DNA from: Thiosulfatimonas sediminis
Lineage (GTDB): Bacteria > Pseudomonadota > Gammaproteobacteria > Thiomicrospirales > Thiomicrospiraceae
Direction: 5' to 3'
NCBI RefSeq assembly: GCF_011398355.1
Contig: NZ_AP021889.1
Location: 1,178,001-1,242,000 of the forward strand
DNA length: 64,000 bases
The number at the start of each line of letters is the position of its first letter. Position 1 is the first letter of the stretch. A program made the position numbers and the translations under genes. The notes beneath the pieces are model-generated. The model saw only the letters and a list, made by a program, of their open reading frames with translations, did not search any database and had not been told where the DNA came from. This document shows, piece after piece, positions 8,912 to 18,049 of this stretch.

Positions 8912-9182
8912 GAGTATTCTCCAAAATCATAGTATCGAGTGCAAAACAAACAAATTTCGGAACAGTATTGGCAGCACCGCACGCGCTGTTGCTAAGGTCA
9001 GAAAACAAGGAAAATTTAAATGAAAAACGCCAAAAACGAAAGTGAATTTTGAACTTTGGCAGAAAAAAAGCATTGCGCAGGGTATTAAATCAAAGCGATG
9101 CCGCGGATTAGGGTTTTATCACGCCCAATTTTATTTGGTTAAGTGACAAAAAATGGACTTGTAACGCCACCTGAAATTCACG

Positions 9183-10427
9183 TTATTGTCTATTTAAGTA
9201 ATCTAAAACGCCATTAGCCACAACTTTGCCACTGGCTAAAACCGCCGTGAGCAGATAACCTCCTGTTGGTGCTTCCCAATCCAGCATTTCGCCGGCGCAA
9301 AAAACACCGGGTTTTTGCTTGAGCATTAAATTGGCATCCAGCGCATCAAAAGTAATCCCTCCGGCGCTACTAATCACTTCATCGATTGGACGGGTACTTT
9401 GCAATGCTAAGGGAAGTTGTTTTAAGGTGTGCGCTACGGTATCCGCATCTTGTAGTTGTTCAGCCGATAAGACTTCGCGCAGTAAGCCGACTTGTACATT
9501 TGATAAACCGAGTTTTTTGAACAGTGATGCGAGACTGGCTTTGCCTTTTTTTGCCCATCCGCGTTTAAAGCGCGTCTTTAGTGCATCGAGCGAATGGTCG
9601 GGCATTAAATCGGCATATAAAATAACCGCTTTTTTAGTCTGCTGTATTTGATCTCGCAGACCCGCAGACAGTGCATAGACTAAGCTGCCCTCCAAACCGT
9701 ATTCGGTTAGCATCGCTTCGCCCAATTTACTGTGCGTTATTCCTTGTAAATCCGTGTAGCTAAAGCGCACGTTTTTGATAGGGAGTCCGGCAAAGCGTTG
9801 CTTAAATATGTCGCTCCATAGAAGATTAAAGCCGCAATTAGCCGGCAGTAGGGGCGCGATTTCAATCCCCGCTTCGCGCAGTGGTTTTACCCATGCGCCA
9901 TCGGAACCTAAGCGCGGCCAACTGGCTCCGCCCATTGCCAAGACAGTGGCACTGGGCGTGGCATTCAAAGTCTGTTCAAGATGTTGCAGTTGCATGGCGC
10001 CGTCGACTGTCCAGCCCAGCCAGCGGTGGCGCATTTTGAAGGTCACACCAGCGAGCTTCATTCGCTGCAGCCAAGCGCGTAACAGGGGGGCGGCCTGCAT
10101 ATTTGTTGGATAAACCCGCCCGGAACTGCCGATATAGGTCGCAACGCCCAGTTGTTCAGCCCATAGGCGAACATCATCGGCGTTAAATTGTTGCAGCCAA
10201 GGGGTGATGTGTTGTTCGCGTTGCGTATATCGCCCAATAAAATCGTCGTAAGGTTCGCTGTGCGTTAAGTTAAAACCGCCACGCCCAGCCTGTAGCAATT
10301 TACGTCCGGCAGACGGCATCGCATCATAAACGGTGACTTGACAGCCGGCTTGCGACAAGAGGTCGGCTGCCATTAAACCGGCCGGTCCGGCACCGATAAT
10401 GGCAATTGAAAAAGAAGTAACGGACAT
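9183..10427 (-). CDS. BaiN/HI0933-family FAD-dependent oxidoreductase
   Basis: Flavoprotein of 414 aa. The N-terminal dinucleotide fold IIGAGPAGLMAADLLSQAG is followed by the family block GRKLLQAGRGGFNLTHSE, and a C-terminal FAD-contact segment CAGEMLDWEAPTGGYLL completes the fold. It appears closest to the TIGR03862-type subgroup. The biochemical role of this group is poorly defined; BaiN itself acts on bile acids, which is irrelevant here. It appears monocistronic: a 10498-10515 hairpin separates it from the upstream gene. Family secure, substrate unknown. Confidence 0.88.
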   Translation of the reverse strand: MSVTSFSIAIIGAGPAGLMAADLLSQAGCQVTVYDAMPSAGRKLLQAGRGGFNLTHSEPYDDFIGRYTQREQHITPWLQQFNADDVRLWAEQLGVATYIGSSGRVYPTNMQAAPLLRAWLQRMKLAGVTFKMRHRWLGWTVDGAMQLQHLEQTLNATPSATVLAMGGASWPRLGSDGAWVKPLREAGIEIAPLLPANCGFNLLWSDIFKQRFAGLPIKNVRFSYTDLQGITHSKLGEAMLTEYGLEGSLVYALSAGLRDQIQQTKKAVILYADLMPDHSLDALKTRFKRGWAKKGKASLASLFKKLGLSNVQVGLLREVLSAEQLQDADTVAHTLKQLPLALQSTRPIDEVISSAGGITFDALDANLMLKQKPGVFCAGEMLDWEAPTGGYLLTAVLASGKVVANGVLDYLNRQ

Positions 10428-10497
10428 TGGGCACTTAAACTCTCAATTATGAGGTGTGGATTTTACGCCAATAAAACCCTAGTGCTCAATAAAATTA

Positions 10498-10515
10498 AAG
10501 CCCGAAATCGGGCTT
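10498..10515 (-). terminator. Terminator of the DsrE-like gene
   Basis: An 8-bp GC-rich stem (AAGCCCGA with TCGGGCTT) is followed, on the minus strand, by a T-rich run (TTTAATTTTATT). It lies about 40 nt past the stop of the DsrE-like gene. Confidence 0.75.
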
Positions 10516-10554
10516 AATTAGACTTGTTCTGCTGGTCCTTTTCGCACAGAGAAT

Positions 10555-11049
10555 TTACTGAATTTTCAAATACGCAAAGCCTTCACTTTGAAGAATCGCA
10601 ATTTTCGCTACGCCAGACTTAGCGAATTGAATGCCTTTATACACCTTATCCTGCGGCAAGCCGACTTCGTCACGCGTCTTGTCACACAGGTGAACTTGGA
10701 CGCCACGCACATTCATCAACGCGTCCAGACGGCCTTTGAGTTCATCGCGACGTTCAAGCAGGGCGGCGTCATGCTCATACGGTGTGCCTTTCAAAGCATC
10801 ATCGGTGGTGAAGCGTAGACCGAAACCGACAAACACCAAATGCACTTCCGGCTCCATCAACTCATTCTCGTAGAAATTCATGATGTTGTTGATAGAGGTC
10901 AGCGTCGCCGAATAACGGGTCGGGTCGGCAAAATCCACATGGTACACCACCTTTGCACCGTCATCGGCGGCTTGGGCACTATGAACCAAGCCAAAAAAGG
11001 CGATGGAGAAGGCCAGTGCGGTCAGAAATTGTTTAACGAGCTTTTTCAT
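10555..11049 (-). CDS. Secreted DsrE/DsrF-like family protein
   Basis: The 164-aa product has a Sec signal peptide (cleavage after AQA, residue 27) and a DsrE-like alpha/beta domain of about 135 residues. The pattern KVVYHVDF, the VHLVFVGFGLRF strand, and a conserved-position Cys in VHLCDKTRDEVG are typical of periplasmic DsrE-like proteins in sulfur oxidisers. Cytoplasmic DsrE/TusD proteins carry persulfide on a Cys; whether this one does is an inference. GGAG precedes the ATG. It is followed by its own terminator and is about 60 nt from the PAS gene upstream. A role in sulfur handling is plausible but unproven. Confidence 0.75.
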   Translation of the reverse strand: MKKLVKQFLTALAFSIAFFGLVHSAQAADDGAKVVYHVDFADPTRYSATLTSINNIMNFYENELMEPEVHLVFVGFGLRFTTDDALKGTPYEHDAALLERRDELKGRLDALMNVRGVQVHLCDKTRDEVGLPQDKVYKGIQFAKSGVAKIAILQSEGFAYLKIQ

Positions 11050-11111
11050 CTTGAGTCTCCTTAGACCATGGATTACGGTTTTATGCGGTTCAATATTTTA
11101 CGATTGCGTGT

Positions 11112-12026
11112 TTATTGAATCTTAATCACTTCACGCGTGCCGCTAAGATTTTGAATGGCTTCATTCACACGCTTGAATAGAATCTGGCTATCTTCGTCAG
11201 GATGTCTGAGTTCGGTAACACCGGCATGGCTGGTTAAGCAAGTTGTAGTGCCGTCATCCAATTTGAATTTATAACCGGTGATTTTCTCTTGAATCAGCTT
11301 GCCGATACGATAAGCATCGACCGCTTTAACCTCTGGCAGGGCAATCATAAATTGATCGCAACTCAAGCGGCCAATCGGCCCCATTTCCTTGGCGACTTTT
11401 TCAATGGCGTGCGCCGCGCCCAAAATCGCTTTATCGCCCATTTCATGACCATAGCCATCGGTAATGTTTTTAAAGCAGTCAAGATTGATTTTAATCAGAG
11501 ACAGCGGTTGGTTGTTCATTTTTGCGCGATTGAGTTCTTCGTTCAATAAATCTAAGAAAAAGTCGCGGTTATATAGATTGGTCAGCGGGTCATTCGATGA
11601 TAAATGTTCTATCTGCTCTTCCATGTGTTTGCGGCTGGTGATGTTAATCGCAAGCCAGATTGCCGCCGGCTGACCGTAACTGTCGCCTTGCACTGGATAG
11701 ACGCGCGCTTCATACCATTGTCCGCCGGAAGGGCCTTCTGAAACGCCGTTGACATCGCTGTTAGAGAGCTGGTATTCAATCTCTTGCAGGGTATTTGAGG
11801 TAATTGATTTTTGCACCACTTTTAAAAAACGATCCGCCATTTTTTCTGGCAGGACTTGGTGGTATTTTTTGCCGATGAGTGTCGAACCGTCCGCATAGAG
11901 CGTCCGCTCTTGACCACCGACGATATCCAGATAAGTGCCATCCTGACCCATGATGAAAATCGGGTCAGGCATGGCGCTAGCAATCGCCTCGAGGTGTGAA
12001 TAGGTGTGTTTTAAAGCGTCACTCAT
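11112..12026 (-). CDS. PAS domain protein with a degenerate GGDEF domain
   Basis: A 304-aa cytosolic sensor-like protein. Residues 8-130 form a PAS fold (AMPDPIFIMGQDGTYLDIVG) and 145-300 a GGDEF domain (DPLTNLYNRDFF, then NLDCFKNITDGYGHEMGD). The metal-binding Asp183 and substrate-side residues are present, but the active-site signature reads SCDQF at 222-226 instead of GGDEF, so both glycines and the Glu are lost. Diguanylate cyclase activity is therefore doubtful; it may bind GTP or act as a signalling scaffold. No membrane segment or EAL domain is visible. It lies between ettA and the DsrE-like gene on the same strand. Confidence 0.85.
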   Translation of the reverse strand: MSDALKHTYSHLEAIASAMPDPIFIMGQDGTYLDIVGGQERTLYADGSTLIGKKYHQVLPEKMADRFLKVVQKSITSNTLQEIEYQLSNSDVNGVSEGPSGGQWYEARVYPVQGDSYGQPAAIWLAINITSRKHMEEQIEHLSSNDPLTNLYNRDFFLDLLNEELNRAKMNNQPLSLIKINLDCFKNITDGYGHEMGDKAILGAAHAIEKVAKEMGPIGRLSCDQFMIALPEVKAVDAYRIGKLIQEKITGYKFKLDDGTTTCLTSHAGVTELRHPDEDSQILFKRVNEAIQNLSGTREVIKIQ

Positions 12027-12066
12027 GTAAATTTTCTCCGCCTAAATGGCTTGTTGAAGGTACAAA

Positions 12067-12089
12067 AACGGCTGTCATAAACAGCCGTT
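12067..12089 (-). terminator. Rho-independent terminator of ettA
   Basis: A perfect 9-bp stem (AACGGCTGT with ACAGCCGTT) and 5-nt loop are followed on the minus strand by TTTTT. It is just past the ettA stop codon. Confidence 0.85.
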
Positions 12090-12099
12090 GGACGTGCAA

Positions 12100-13770
12100 T
12101 TATCCTTTAGAAATCGGCTTGTATTTGATGCGATGCGGTTGCGCTGCATCAGCCCCTTTACGGCGTTTTAGGTCCGCTTCGTAATCCGAGAAGTTACCCT
12201 CAAACCACTCAACATGCGAATCACCTTCAAAGGCAAGCATATGTGTGGCAATTCGGTCTAGGAACCAGCGATCGTGGGAGATGACGACTGCACAACCAGC
12301 AAATTCAAGCAGGGCTTCTTCAAGCGCGCGCAAAGTTTCAACGTCAAGATCGTTGGTCGGTTCATCCAGTAATAATACATTGCCGCCAGTGCGCAAGGTT
12401 TTGGCAAGATGAACACGATTGCGTTCACCTCCCGATAACTGGCCAATTTTCTTCTGTTGGTCGCCGCCACGGAAGTTAAAACGTGAGCAGTAAGCGCGTG
12501 AGTTGACTTCGATATTACCAACCATGAAGACTTCATCACCTTCGGAAATTTCTTCCCAGACGGTTTTTTTATCATCTAACGCATCACGGCTTTGGTCAAC
12601 ATAGGAAAGTTGTACCGTGTCGCCAAAGACCACTGAGCCAGAAGTGGGTTGTTCTTGGCCTGTCAGCATTTTAAACAGCGTAGATTTACCGGCACCGTTG
12701 GCACCGATAATACCGACGATACCCCCTTGCGGTAGGCGGAAAGAGAGATTGTCAATCAGTAGACGGTCGCCAAAAGATTTTGACATATTGGTGACTTCGA
12801 TCACTTTTTCACCCAATCGTTCTGCCACCGGAATGAAAATTTCATTGGTTTCATTACGCTTTTGGTGTTCTTGCGAGCTGAGTTCTTCAAAACGCGCCAA
12901 GCGCGCTTTAGATTTGGCGTGGCGGCCTTTAACGCCTTGACGAACCCATTCTAATTCGCTTTTGATGGTTTTCATCCGTGCAGCTTCAGATTTCGCTTCA
13001 CGTTCCAAGCGTTTTTCTTTCTGCTCTAGCCAGCTTGAGTAGTTGCCTTCATAAGGAATCCCTTCGCCACGATCTAACTCAAGAATCCATTCTGCCGCAT
13101 TGTCTAGGAAGTAACGGTCATGCGTGATAGCCACTACCGTGCCAGGAAACTCAAGTAAAAAGCGCTCTAACCACGCAATCGACTCGGCATCCAAATGGTT
13201 GGTCGGCTCGTCCAATAACAGCATGTCGGGTTTATCTAACAGTAGTTTACAAAGCGCAACGCGGCGCTTTTCGCCACCAGAAAGCTTGGATACATCGGCA
13301 TCCCAAGCAGGTAAGCGCAGTGCATCGGCCGCGATTTCTAGGTTGCGGTCAAGATTGTGGCCGTCTTTGGCTTGGATTAAGTCTTCAATTTCGCCCTGCT
13401 TTTTGGCAAGGGCGTCAAAATCGGCATCTGGCTCTGCATAAGCGGCGTAGACGGCATCGAGTTCTGCCAAGGCATTTTTGACATCAAGCACGGCCTCTTC
13501 GATGTTACCGCGTACGTCTTTGCTTTCGTCTAGTTGCGGTTCTTGCGGTAGATAGCCAACTTTAATCCCTGGTTGTGGGCGCGCTTCGCCAACGATGTCG
13601 GTATCAATGCCGGCCATAATGCGTAGAAGAGTGGATTTACCGGAACCGTTTAAGCCTAAAACGCCAATCTTTGCACCCGGAAAAAACGATAGGGAAATGT
13701 CTTTTAAAATGTGTCGGTTCGGTGGGACAACCTTGCCCACACGGTTCATGGTATACACAAATTGTGCCAT
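12100..13770 (-). CDS. ettA: EttA, energy-dependent translational throttle (ABC-F ATPase)
   Basis: The 556-aa protein matches E. coli EttA in length and layout. It has two ABC cassettes: Walker A GLNGSGKST and GANGAGKST, signatures LSGGEKRRVALCKLL and LSGGERNRVHLAKTL, and Walker B LLLDEPTNHLD and LLLDEPTNDLD. A charged interdomain linker lies between them. The N-terminus AQFVYTMNRVGKVVPP is typical of EttA. The family binds the ribosomal E site and gates early elongation according to the ATP/ADP ratio. There are no membrane segments. It is divergent from glyA with 228 nt between, and is followed by its own terminator. Confidence 0.95.
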   Translation of the reverse strand: MAQFVYTMNRVGKVVPPNRHILKDISLSFFPGAKIGVLGLNGSGKSTLLRIMAGIDTDIVGEARPQPGIKVGYLPQEPQLDESKDVRGNIEEAVLDVKNALAELDAVYAAYAEPDADFDALAKKQGEIEDLIQAKDGHNLDRNLEIAADALRLPAWDADVSKLSGGEKRRVALCKLLLDKPDMLLLDEPTNHLDAESIAWLERFLLEFPGTVVAITHDRYFLDNAAEWILELDRGEGIPYEGNYSSWLEQKEKRLEREAKSEAARMKTIKSELEWVRQGVKGRHAKSKARLARFEELSSQEHQKRNETNEIFIPVAERLGEKVIEVTNMSKSFGDRLLIDNLSFRLPQGGIVGIIGANGAGKSTLFKMLTGQEQPTSGSVVFGDTVQLSYVDQSRDALDDKKTVWEEISEGDEVFMVGNIEVNSRAYCSRFNFRGGDQQKKIGQLSGGERNRVHLAKTLRTGGNVLLLDEPTNDLDVETLRALEEALLEFAGCAVVISHDRWFLDRIATHMLAFEGDSHVEWFEGNFSDYEADLKRRKGADAAQPHRIKYKPISKG

Positions 13771-13896
13771 GGAAAATCCTTAAGTTGAATAACGTACAGT
13801 GAGTAAATCGTTGCGCAAGTTTACCGAGAATCGAAAAGCAGTTAAAGCTTCTTGTTTTGGCTTTTTGGCAGAATCGCCAAATTTTGTGCGTTAAAT

Positions 13897-13926
13897 TTGC
13901 GGCCTAGTGCAAAAAAAGGGTAAAAT
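13897..13926 (+). promoter_or_regulatory. Possible glyA promoter
   Basis: TTGCGG (13897-13902) and TAAAAT (13921-13926) with an 18-bp spacer lie upstream of glyA. The match is moderate. The resulting leader would be about 65 nt. Confidence 0.4.
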
Positions 13927-13998
13927 TTGCGCTTTGAAAATCGTGGGTTCGTGCTACGTTGCCACGGATTCGATCTACTTTTAAATGGAGTGTTAACC

Positions 13999-15270
13999 AT
14001 GTTTACTAAATCCATGACCATTGCTGGCTATGATGATTTGATTGCCGATGCGATTAAAAATGAAGAGAACCGTCAGGAGTCTCACATCGAACTAATCGCT
14101 TCTGAAAACTACACCAGCCCTCGTGTAATGGAAGCGCAAGGTTCCTATTTCACCAATAAGTATGCTGAAGGTTATCCCGGCAAACGTTATTACGGTGGTT
14201 GTGAGTTTGCAGACATTGTTGAACAGGCCGCGATTGATCGTGCAAAAGAACTATTTGGCGCAGATTACGCTAACGTACAGCCTCATTCTGGCTCGCAAGC
14301 AAATGCAGCGGTTTACATGGCATTATGTGAGCCGGCTGATACTGTTTTAGGAATGAGTTTGGCGCATGGTGGTCACTTGACGCACGGTTCGCACGTTAGC
14401 TTCTCGGGTAAAATCTATAACGCTGTACAGTACGGTATTGATCCTGTGAGTGGTCAAATTGACTACGATGAAGTTCAAAAACTGGCGGATGAGCATAAGC
14501 CTAAAATGATTATCGCCGGTTTCTCTGCGTATTCACAAGTTATTGATTGGTCTAAATTCCGTGCTATCGCCGATTCGGTTGGTGCTTACCTGTTTGTCGA
14601 TATGGCGCACGTTGCCGGTCTTATTGCTGGTGGTGAATATCCTAACCCAGTTCCGTTTGCCGATGTGGTCACCACGACGACACATAAAACTTTGCGTGGT
14701 CCTCGCGGTGGTTTGATTTTGGCGAAAGCGAATCCTGAGATTGAGAAGAAATTAAATTCAGCCATTTTCCCTGGCGGTCAAGGCGGTCCTTTGGTTCACG
14801 TGATGGCGGCGAAAGCGGTTGCTTTTAAAGAGTGTCTTGAACCTTCATGGAAAGAGTACTGTGTTAACGTCATTAAAAACGCCAAAGCGATGGCTGAAGT
14901 GTTTAAGGCGCGTGGTTGCGATGTGGTTTCTGGTGGGACAGAAAACCACCTTTTCTTGGTCAGTTTGATTGAAAAAGGGTTGACTGGTAAGTTGGTTGAT
15001 GCCGCTTTGGATGCAGCGCACATCACGATCAACAAAAACTCGGTGCCTAATGATCCGATGTCGCCGTTCGTGACTTCCGGTATTCGTGTTGGTACGGCAG
15101 CCGCAACCACTCGCGGCTTTGATGTGGCCGATTGTACAAACTTGGCAACTTGGATGTGTGATGTGATTGACGCTTGTGATCAAGAAAACAATACGTGGGA
15201 TGAGGTTGTTGTCAGCCGCGTACGCGAGAAAGTTTCTGCTTTGTGCGCGAAAAAACCAGTCTACAAGTAA
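13999..15270 (+). CDS. glyA: Serine hydroxymethyltransferase
   Basis: PLP enzyme (423 aa) interconverting serine plus tetrahydrofolate with glycine plus 5,10-methylene-THF. Visible family blocks are [35 protein letters not shown], and the PLP-lysine motif [17 protein letters not shown] chose the ATG at 13999 because GGAG lies 8 nt upstream; the in-frame extension to 13927 has no ribosome site and is not family-like. A terminator at 15354 ends the unit. The nrdR-rib cluster follows, an arrangement common in gammaproteobacteria. Confidence 0.97.
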   Translation: MFTKSMTIAGYDDLIADAIKNEENRQESHIELIASENYTSPRVMEAQGSYFTNKYAEGYPGKRYYGGCEFADIVEQAAIDRAKELFGADYANVQPHSGSQANAAVYMALCEPADTVLGMSLAHGGHLTHGSHVSFSGKIYNAVQYGIDPVSGQIDYDEVQKLADEHKPKMIIAGFSAYSQVIDWSKFRAIADSVGAYLFVDMAHVAGLIAGGEYPNPVPFADVVTTTTHKTLRGPRGGLILAKANPEIEKKLNSAIFPGGQGGPLVHVMAAKAVAFKECLEPSWKEYCVNVIKNAKAMAEVFKARGCDVVSGGTENHLFLVSLIEKGLTGKLVDAALDAAHITINKNSVPNDPMSPFVTSGIRVGTAAATTRGFDVADCTNLATWMCDVIDACDQENNTWDEVVVSRVREKVSALCAKKPVYK

Positions 15271-15353
15271 GGTTTATAGCGCTTGCTGCGACGCCTATGT
15301 GACAAAAGGTTCACATGTTTAGCAGTGATGTGATATAAATTCTGCCTACAGAG

Positions 15354-15379
15354 AAAACCACCAAATCTGGTGGTTTTTT
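15354..15379 (+). terminator. Rho-independent terminator of glyA
   Basis: A 10-bp perfect stem (AAAACCACCA with TGGTGGTTTT) and a 4-nt loop run into a six-T tract. The 200 nt between it and nrdR hold no other feature I can support beyond space for the nrdR promoter. Confidence 0.9.
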
Positions 15380-15585
15380 CACATCTAAGCACAATATAAA
15401 TAAGCATTTGCTTAAGGGTATGAAAGTCGCTCTGAATAAACTTTGGCGAACGCCGTGCATAATCGAGTTTTTGTATCGCAAACGGCATTTGGCTTTTTGA
15501 ATATTACGATTCAATAGACAAGGGCACAGTGTCCATTTATATTGCGCTTGGGAAAACCCTAATTGATTAATGTTGAGAGATGCCT

Positions 15586-16053
15586 ATGCACTGTCCATTT
15601 TGTAATGCGCCTGATACCAAAGTGGTTGACTCGCGTTTGGCAACCGAAGGTGTGCAAGTGCGTAGACGGCGCGAGTGCTTGCAATGCGGCGAGCGTTTCA
15701 CCACTTATGAATCAGCCGAGTTGTCCTTGCCGCGTGTTATTAAAAGCGACGGTAATCGAGAACGCTTTAATGAAGAAAAAATTCGCAGTGGTTTGATTAA
15801 GGCTTTGGAAAAGCGCCCGGTGAAAAGCGAGGCGATTGATAAGGTTGTGAATCGCATTATGAAGCAAGCGATGACTGAGGGTGTGCGCGAGTTGCCATCC
15901 AGTACGATTGGCGAATGGTTGATGAATGAATTAAGCTCTTTAGATCAAGTCGCTTATGTGCGTTTTGCTTCAGTGTATCGTTCTTTTCAAGATGTGAATG
16001 CTTTTCGTGAAGAGATTGAGCGTTTAATGGTCACGACAACCGCTAAATCTTAG
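15586..16053 (+). CDS. nrdR: NrdR, ribonucleotide reductase transcriptional repressor
   Basis: The 155-aa protein begins with the zinc ribbon MHCPFC...[12 protein letters not shown] (four Cys) and continues with an ATP-cone domain ([19 protein letters not shown]). NrdR senses ATP/dATP and represses nrd operons through paired NrdR boxes. I prefer the ATG at 15586 over 15580: GAGAG then sits 6 nt upstream, and the protein starts with the conserved MHCPFC. It heads a plus-strand cluster with ribD 15 nt downstream, the usual gammaproteobacterial pairing. Confidence 0.95.
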   Translation: MHCPFCNAPDTKVVDSRLATEGVQVRRRRECLQCGERFTTYESAELSLPRVIKSDGNRERFNEEKIRSGLIKALEKRPVKSEAIDKVVNRIMKQAMTEGVRELPSSTIGEWLMNELSSLDQVAYVRFASVYRSFQDVNAFREEIERLMVTTTAKS

Positions 16054-16068
16054 GGTAAAGGAACGAAG

Positions 16069-17250
16069 GTGACTGTAACCGAGCAAGATAAGATTTTCAT
16101 GCAACAGGCGCTGGATTTGGCGTTAAAAGGGCGTTATTCGACTAAGCCTAATCCGGCGGTTGGTTGTGTTTTGGTGCGCGACCATGTCGTCCTTGCTGAA
16201 GGTTGGCATCAAAAGGCCGGGCAGCCACATGCTGAACGTGTTGCTTTGGCGAATGCCGCCGCGCAAGGGGTTGATGTAAAAGGGGCAACCGCTTATGTCA
16301 CGCTTGAGCCCTGTTCGCACCATGGGCGCACACCGCCTTGTGCTGACGGTCTAATCGAGGCGAAAGTCTCCCGTGTGGTGATCGGTATGCTCGATCCTAA
16401 TCCATTGGTGGCAGGCCAAGGTGTGCAACGCTTAGAGGCTGCTGGAATTGAGGTGCTGGTTGGGGTCTTAGCTGAGCAAGCTGAAGCCTTAAATTGTGGG
16501 TTTTTGCAACGGATGCGTGATGGCTTGCCATATGTGCGCGTCAAAATCGCAGCCAGTTTGGATGGTCGTACTGCGATGGCAGACGGCACCAGTCAATGGA
16601 TAACCGGTGCTCAAGCGCGTTTGGAAGTCCATAAAATGCGTGCTCAAGCCGGTGCGGTGATTATTGGAATCGGCACGGTGTTGATGGATGATCCAAGCAT
16701 GACGGTGCGTTTGACTACACAACAATTGAACGAACTCGGCTTAAGTTCGGAAGGGGTACATCCTTTACGAGTCGTGCTTGATCCGCATTTGAGTATGCCG
16801 TTACAGGCTAAAATGCTGCAATTGCCTGGGCGTACAATTTTGATGACCAGTAAAGAATCGGTAGAAAGTAATCCGGCGATGGTTGAGCAGCTTTTAGCAC
16901 AGCGTGCCGAGATTGTGGCGGTTGCGGCTCAGGATGATCGCTTGGATATAGAATCGATCTTGCACTATCTGGCGGATGAAGAGCAGATTAACGATGTTAT
17001 GGTGGAAACCGGCGCGGTGGCTGCGGGTGCTTTTGTCGAATCAGGTTATGTAAATGAGATTCACGCTTTCATTGCACCGCTGTTGATGGGGCATCAAGCG
17101 CGTCCGATGTTTGAGTTGCCGAGCGTTCAGCAGATGGCGGATAAATTGTCATTTACAATTCAGCAAATGGATAAGTTAGGTGACGATATTCGTTTGATTT
17201 TGACGGCTAAAAAAACGATTCGGTCAGACAATCATTTACCCAGCGATTGA
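16069..17250 (+). CDS. ribD: RibD, bifunctional riboflavin deaminase/reductase
   Basis: The 393-aa bifunctional enzyme deaminates and then reduces the GTP cyclohydrolase II product. The N-terminal deaminase zinc site is visible as PHAERVAL and LEPCSHHGRTPPC. The C-terminal reductase begins with VRVKIAASLDGRTAMADG. The start is a GTG preceded by AAAGGAACG. It is 15 nt from nrdR. A 144-nt gap before ribE contains a weak copy of the dispersed repeat, which is unusual inside an operon. Confidence 0.96.
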   Translation: MTVTEQDKIFMQQALDLALKGRYSTKPNPAVGCVLVRDHVVLAEGWHQKAGQPHAERVALANAAAQGVDVKGATAYVTLEPCSHHGRTPPCADGLIEAKVSRVVIGMLDPNPLVAGQGVQRLEAAGIEVLVGVLAEQAEALNCGFLQRMRDGLPYVRVKIAASLDGRTAMADGTSQWITGAQARLEVHKMRAQAGAVIIGIGTVLMDDPSMTVRLTTQQLNELGLSSEGVHPLRVVLDPHLSMPLQAKMLQLPGRTILMTSKESVESNPAMVEQLLAQRAEIVAVAAQDDRLDIESILHYLADEEQINDVMVETGAVAAGAFVESGYVNEIHAFIAPLLMGHQARPMFELPSVQQMADKLSFTIQQMDKLGDDIRLILTAKKTIRSDNHLPSD

Positions 17251-17251
17251 C

Positions 17252-17356
17252 GTATTGAATGAGGCGCGGCAAGGCGCTAATTATCGGTGTTTTTGTAATG
17301 CATCGTCACCTTGCTTTGTGCCCCAAGTCATTTGGATTTTTTGGATGTTTTCCTAA
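17252..17356 (+). repeat. Possible diverged copy D of the intergenic repeat
   Basis: The segment begins 2 nt after the ribD stop. Its 3' part (AAGTCATTTGGATTTTTTGG) resembles copies A and B, and GCGCGG and GTGCCC occupy the expected places. Identity elsewhere is low, so membership is tentative. Confidence 0.35.
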
Positions 17357-17394
17357 AAACTAATTAAAACAATAAGACAGAGAAAAACAAAAGT

Positions 17395-18048
17395 ATGTTT
17401 ACAGGAATCATTGCTGCTGAGGGGAGTATCAGCAAAATCGAGCCGCGTAACGGCGATTGGAAAGTCACCATTCATACCGGAAAACTGGATATGAGTGATG
17501 TAGCCTTGGGGGATTCGATTGCCGCCAACGGTATCTGTTTGACGGCAATTGAATTTGGTCGTGATTACTATGTGGCTGATGTCTCTGGTGAAACTTTAAG
17601 TGTGACCACGGCGGCTGAATGGCAAAGTGGGACTCCAGTCAACTTAGAGAAGGCGTTGCGCTTGCAAGATCGTCTTGGTGGGCATTTGGTGTCCGGTCAT
17701 GTTGATGGTGTTGGAAGAGTGAAATCCATCGCGCAAGACGCACGTTCTTGGCGTTATCAAATTGAAGCGCCGCTGGGTATCTGTAAATACATTGCCGCCA
17801 AAGGTTCTATTTGTATTAATGGAATTAGCTTGACGGTCAATAAAGTCGAAGGTTGTGTGTTTGACGTTAATATTGTGCCGCACACGCGTCAAGAAACCAC
17901 GATTAAGCATTTCCAAGTCGGTACGAAAGTGAACCTCGAAGTTGATCTTTTAGCACGTTACCTTGAGCGGATGTTGCACGCTCCGAGCCAAGAGCAACCA
18001 ACAACTAATATTACCGAACAATTTTTAGCAGAAAACGGATTTAAATAA
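17395..18048 (+). CDS. ribE: Riboflavin synthase (alpha subunit)
   Basis: Called ribC in E. coli nomenclature. The enzyme (217 aa) dismutates two 6,7-dimethyl-8-ribityllumazines to riboflavin. It shows the internal duplication of the family: MFTGIIAAEGSI at the start, GDSIAANGICLT and its second-half partner GSICINGISLTVNKVEG, and the GHLVSGHVDGVG block. It ends 1 nt before the ATG of ribBA, so the two are coupled. The 144-nt gap upstream separates it from ribD. Confidence 0.96.
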   Translation: MFTGIIAAEGSISKIEPRNGDWKVTIHTGKLDMSDVALGDSIAANGICLTAIEFGRDYYVADVSGETLSVTTAAEWQSGTPVNLEKALRLQDRLGGHLVSGHVDGVGRVKSIAQDARSWRYQIEAPLGICKYIAAKGSICINGISLTVNKVEGCVFDVNIVPHTRQETTIKHFQVGTKVNLEVDLLARYLERMLHAPSQEQPTTNITEQFLAENGFK

Positions 18049-18049
18049 G

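Noticed and set aside
15380-15585. FMN riboswitch ahead of the nrdR-rib cluster
   Set aside because: I looked for the conserved RFN-element segments here and before ribE and ribBA and did not see them; the rib genes show no riboswitch in this window.
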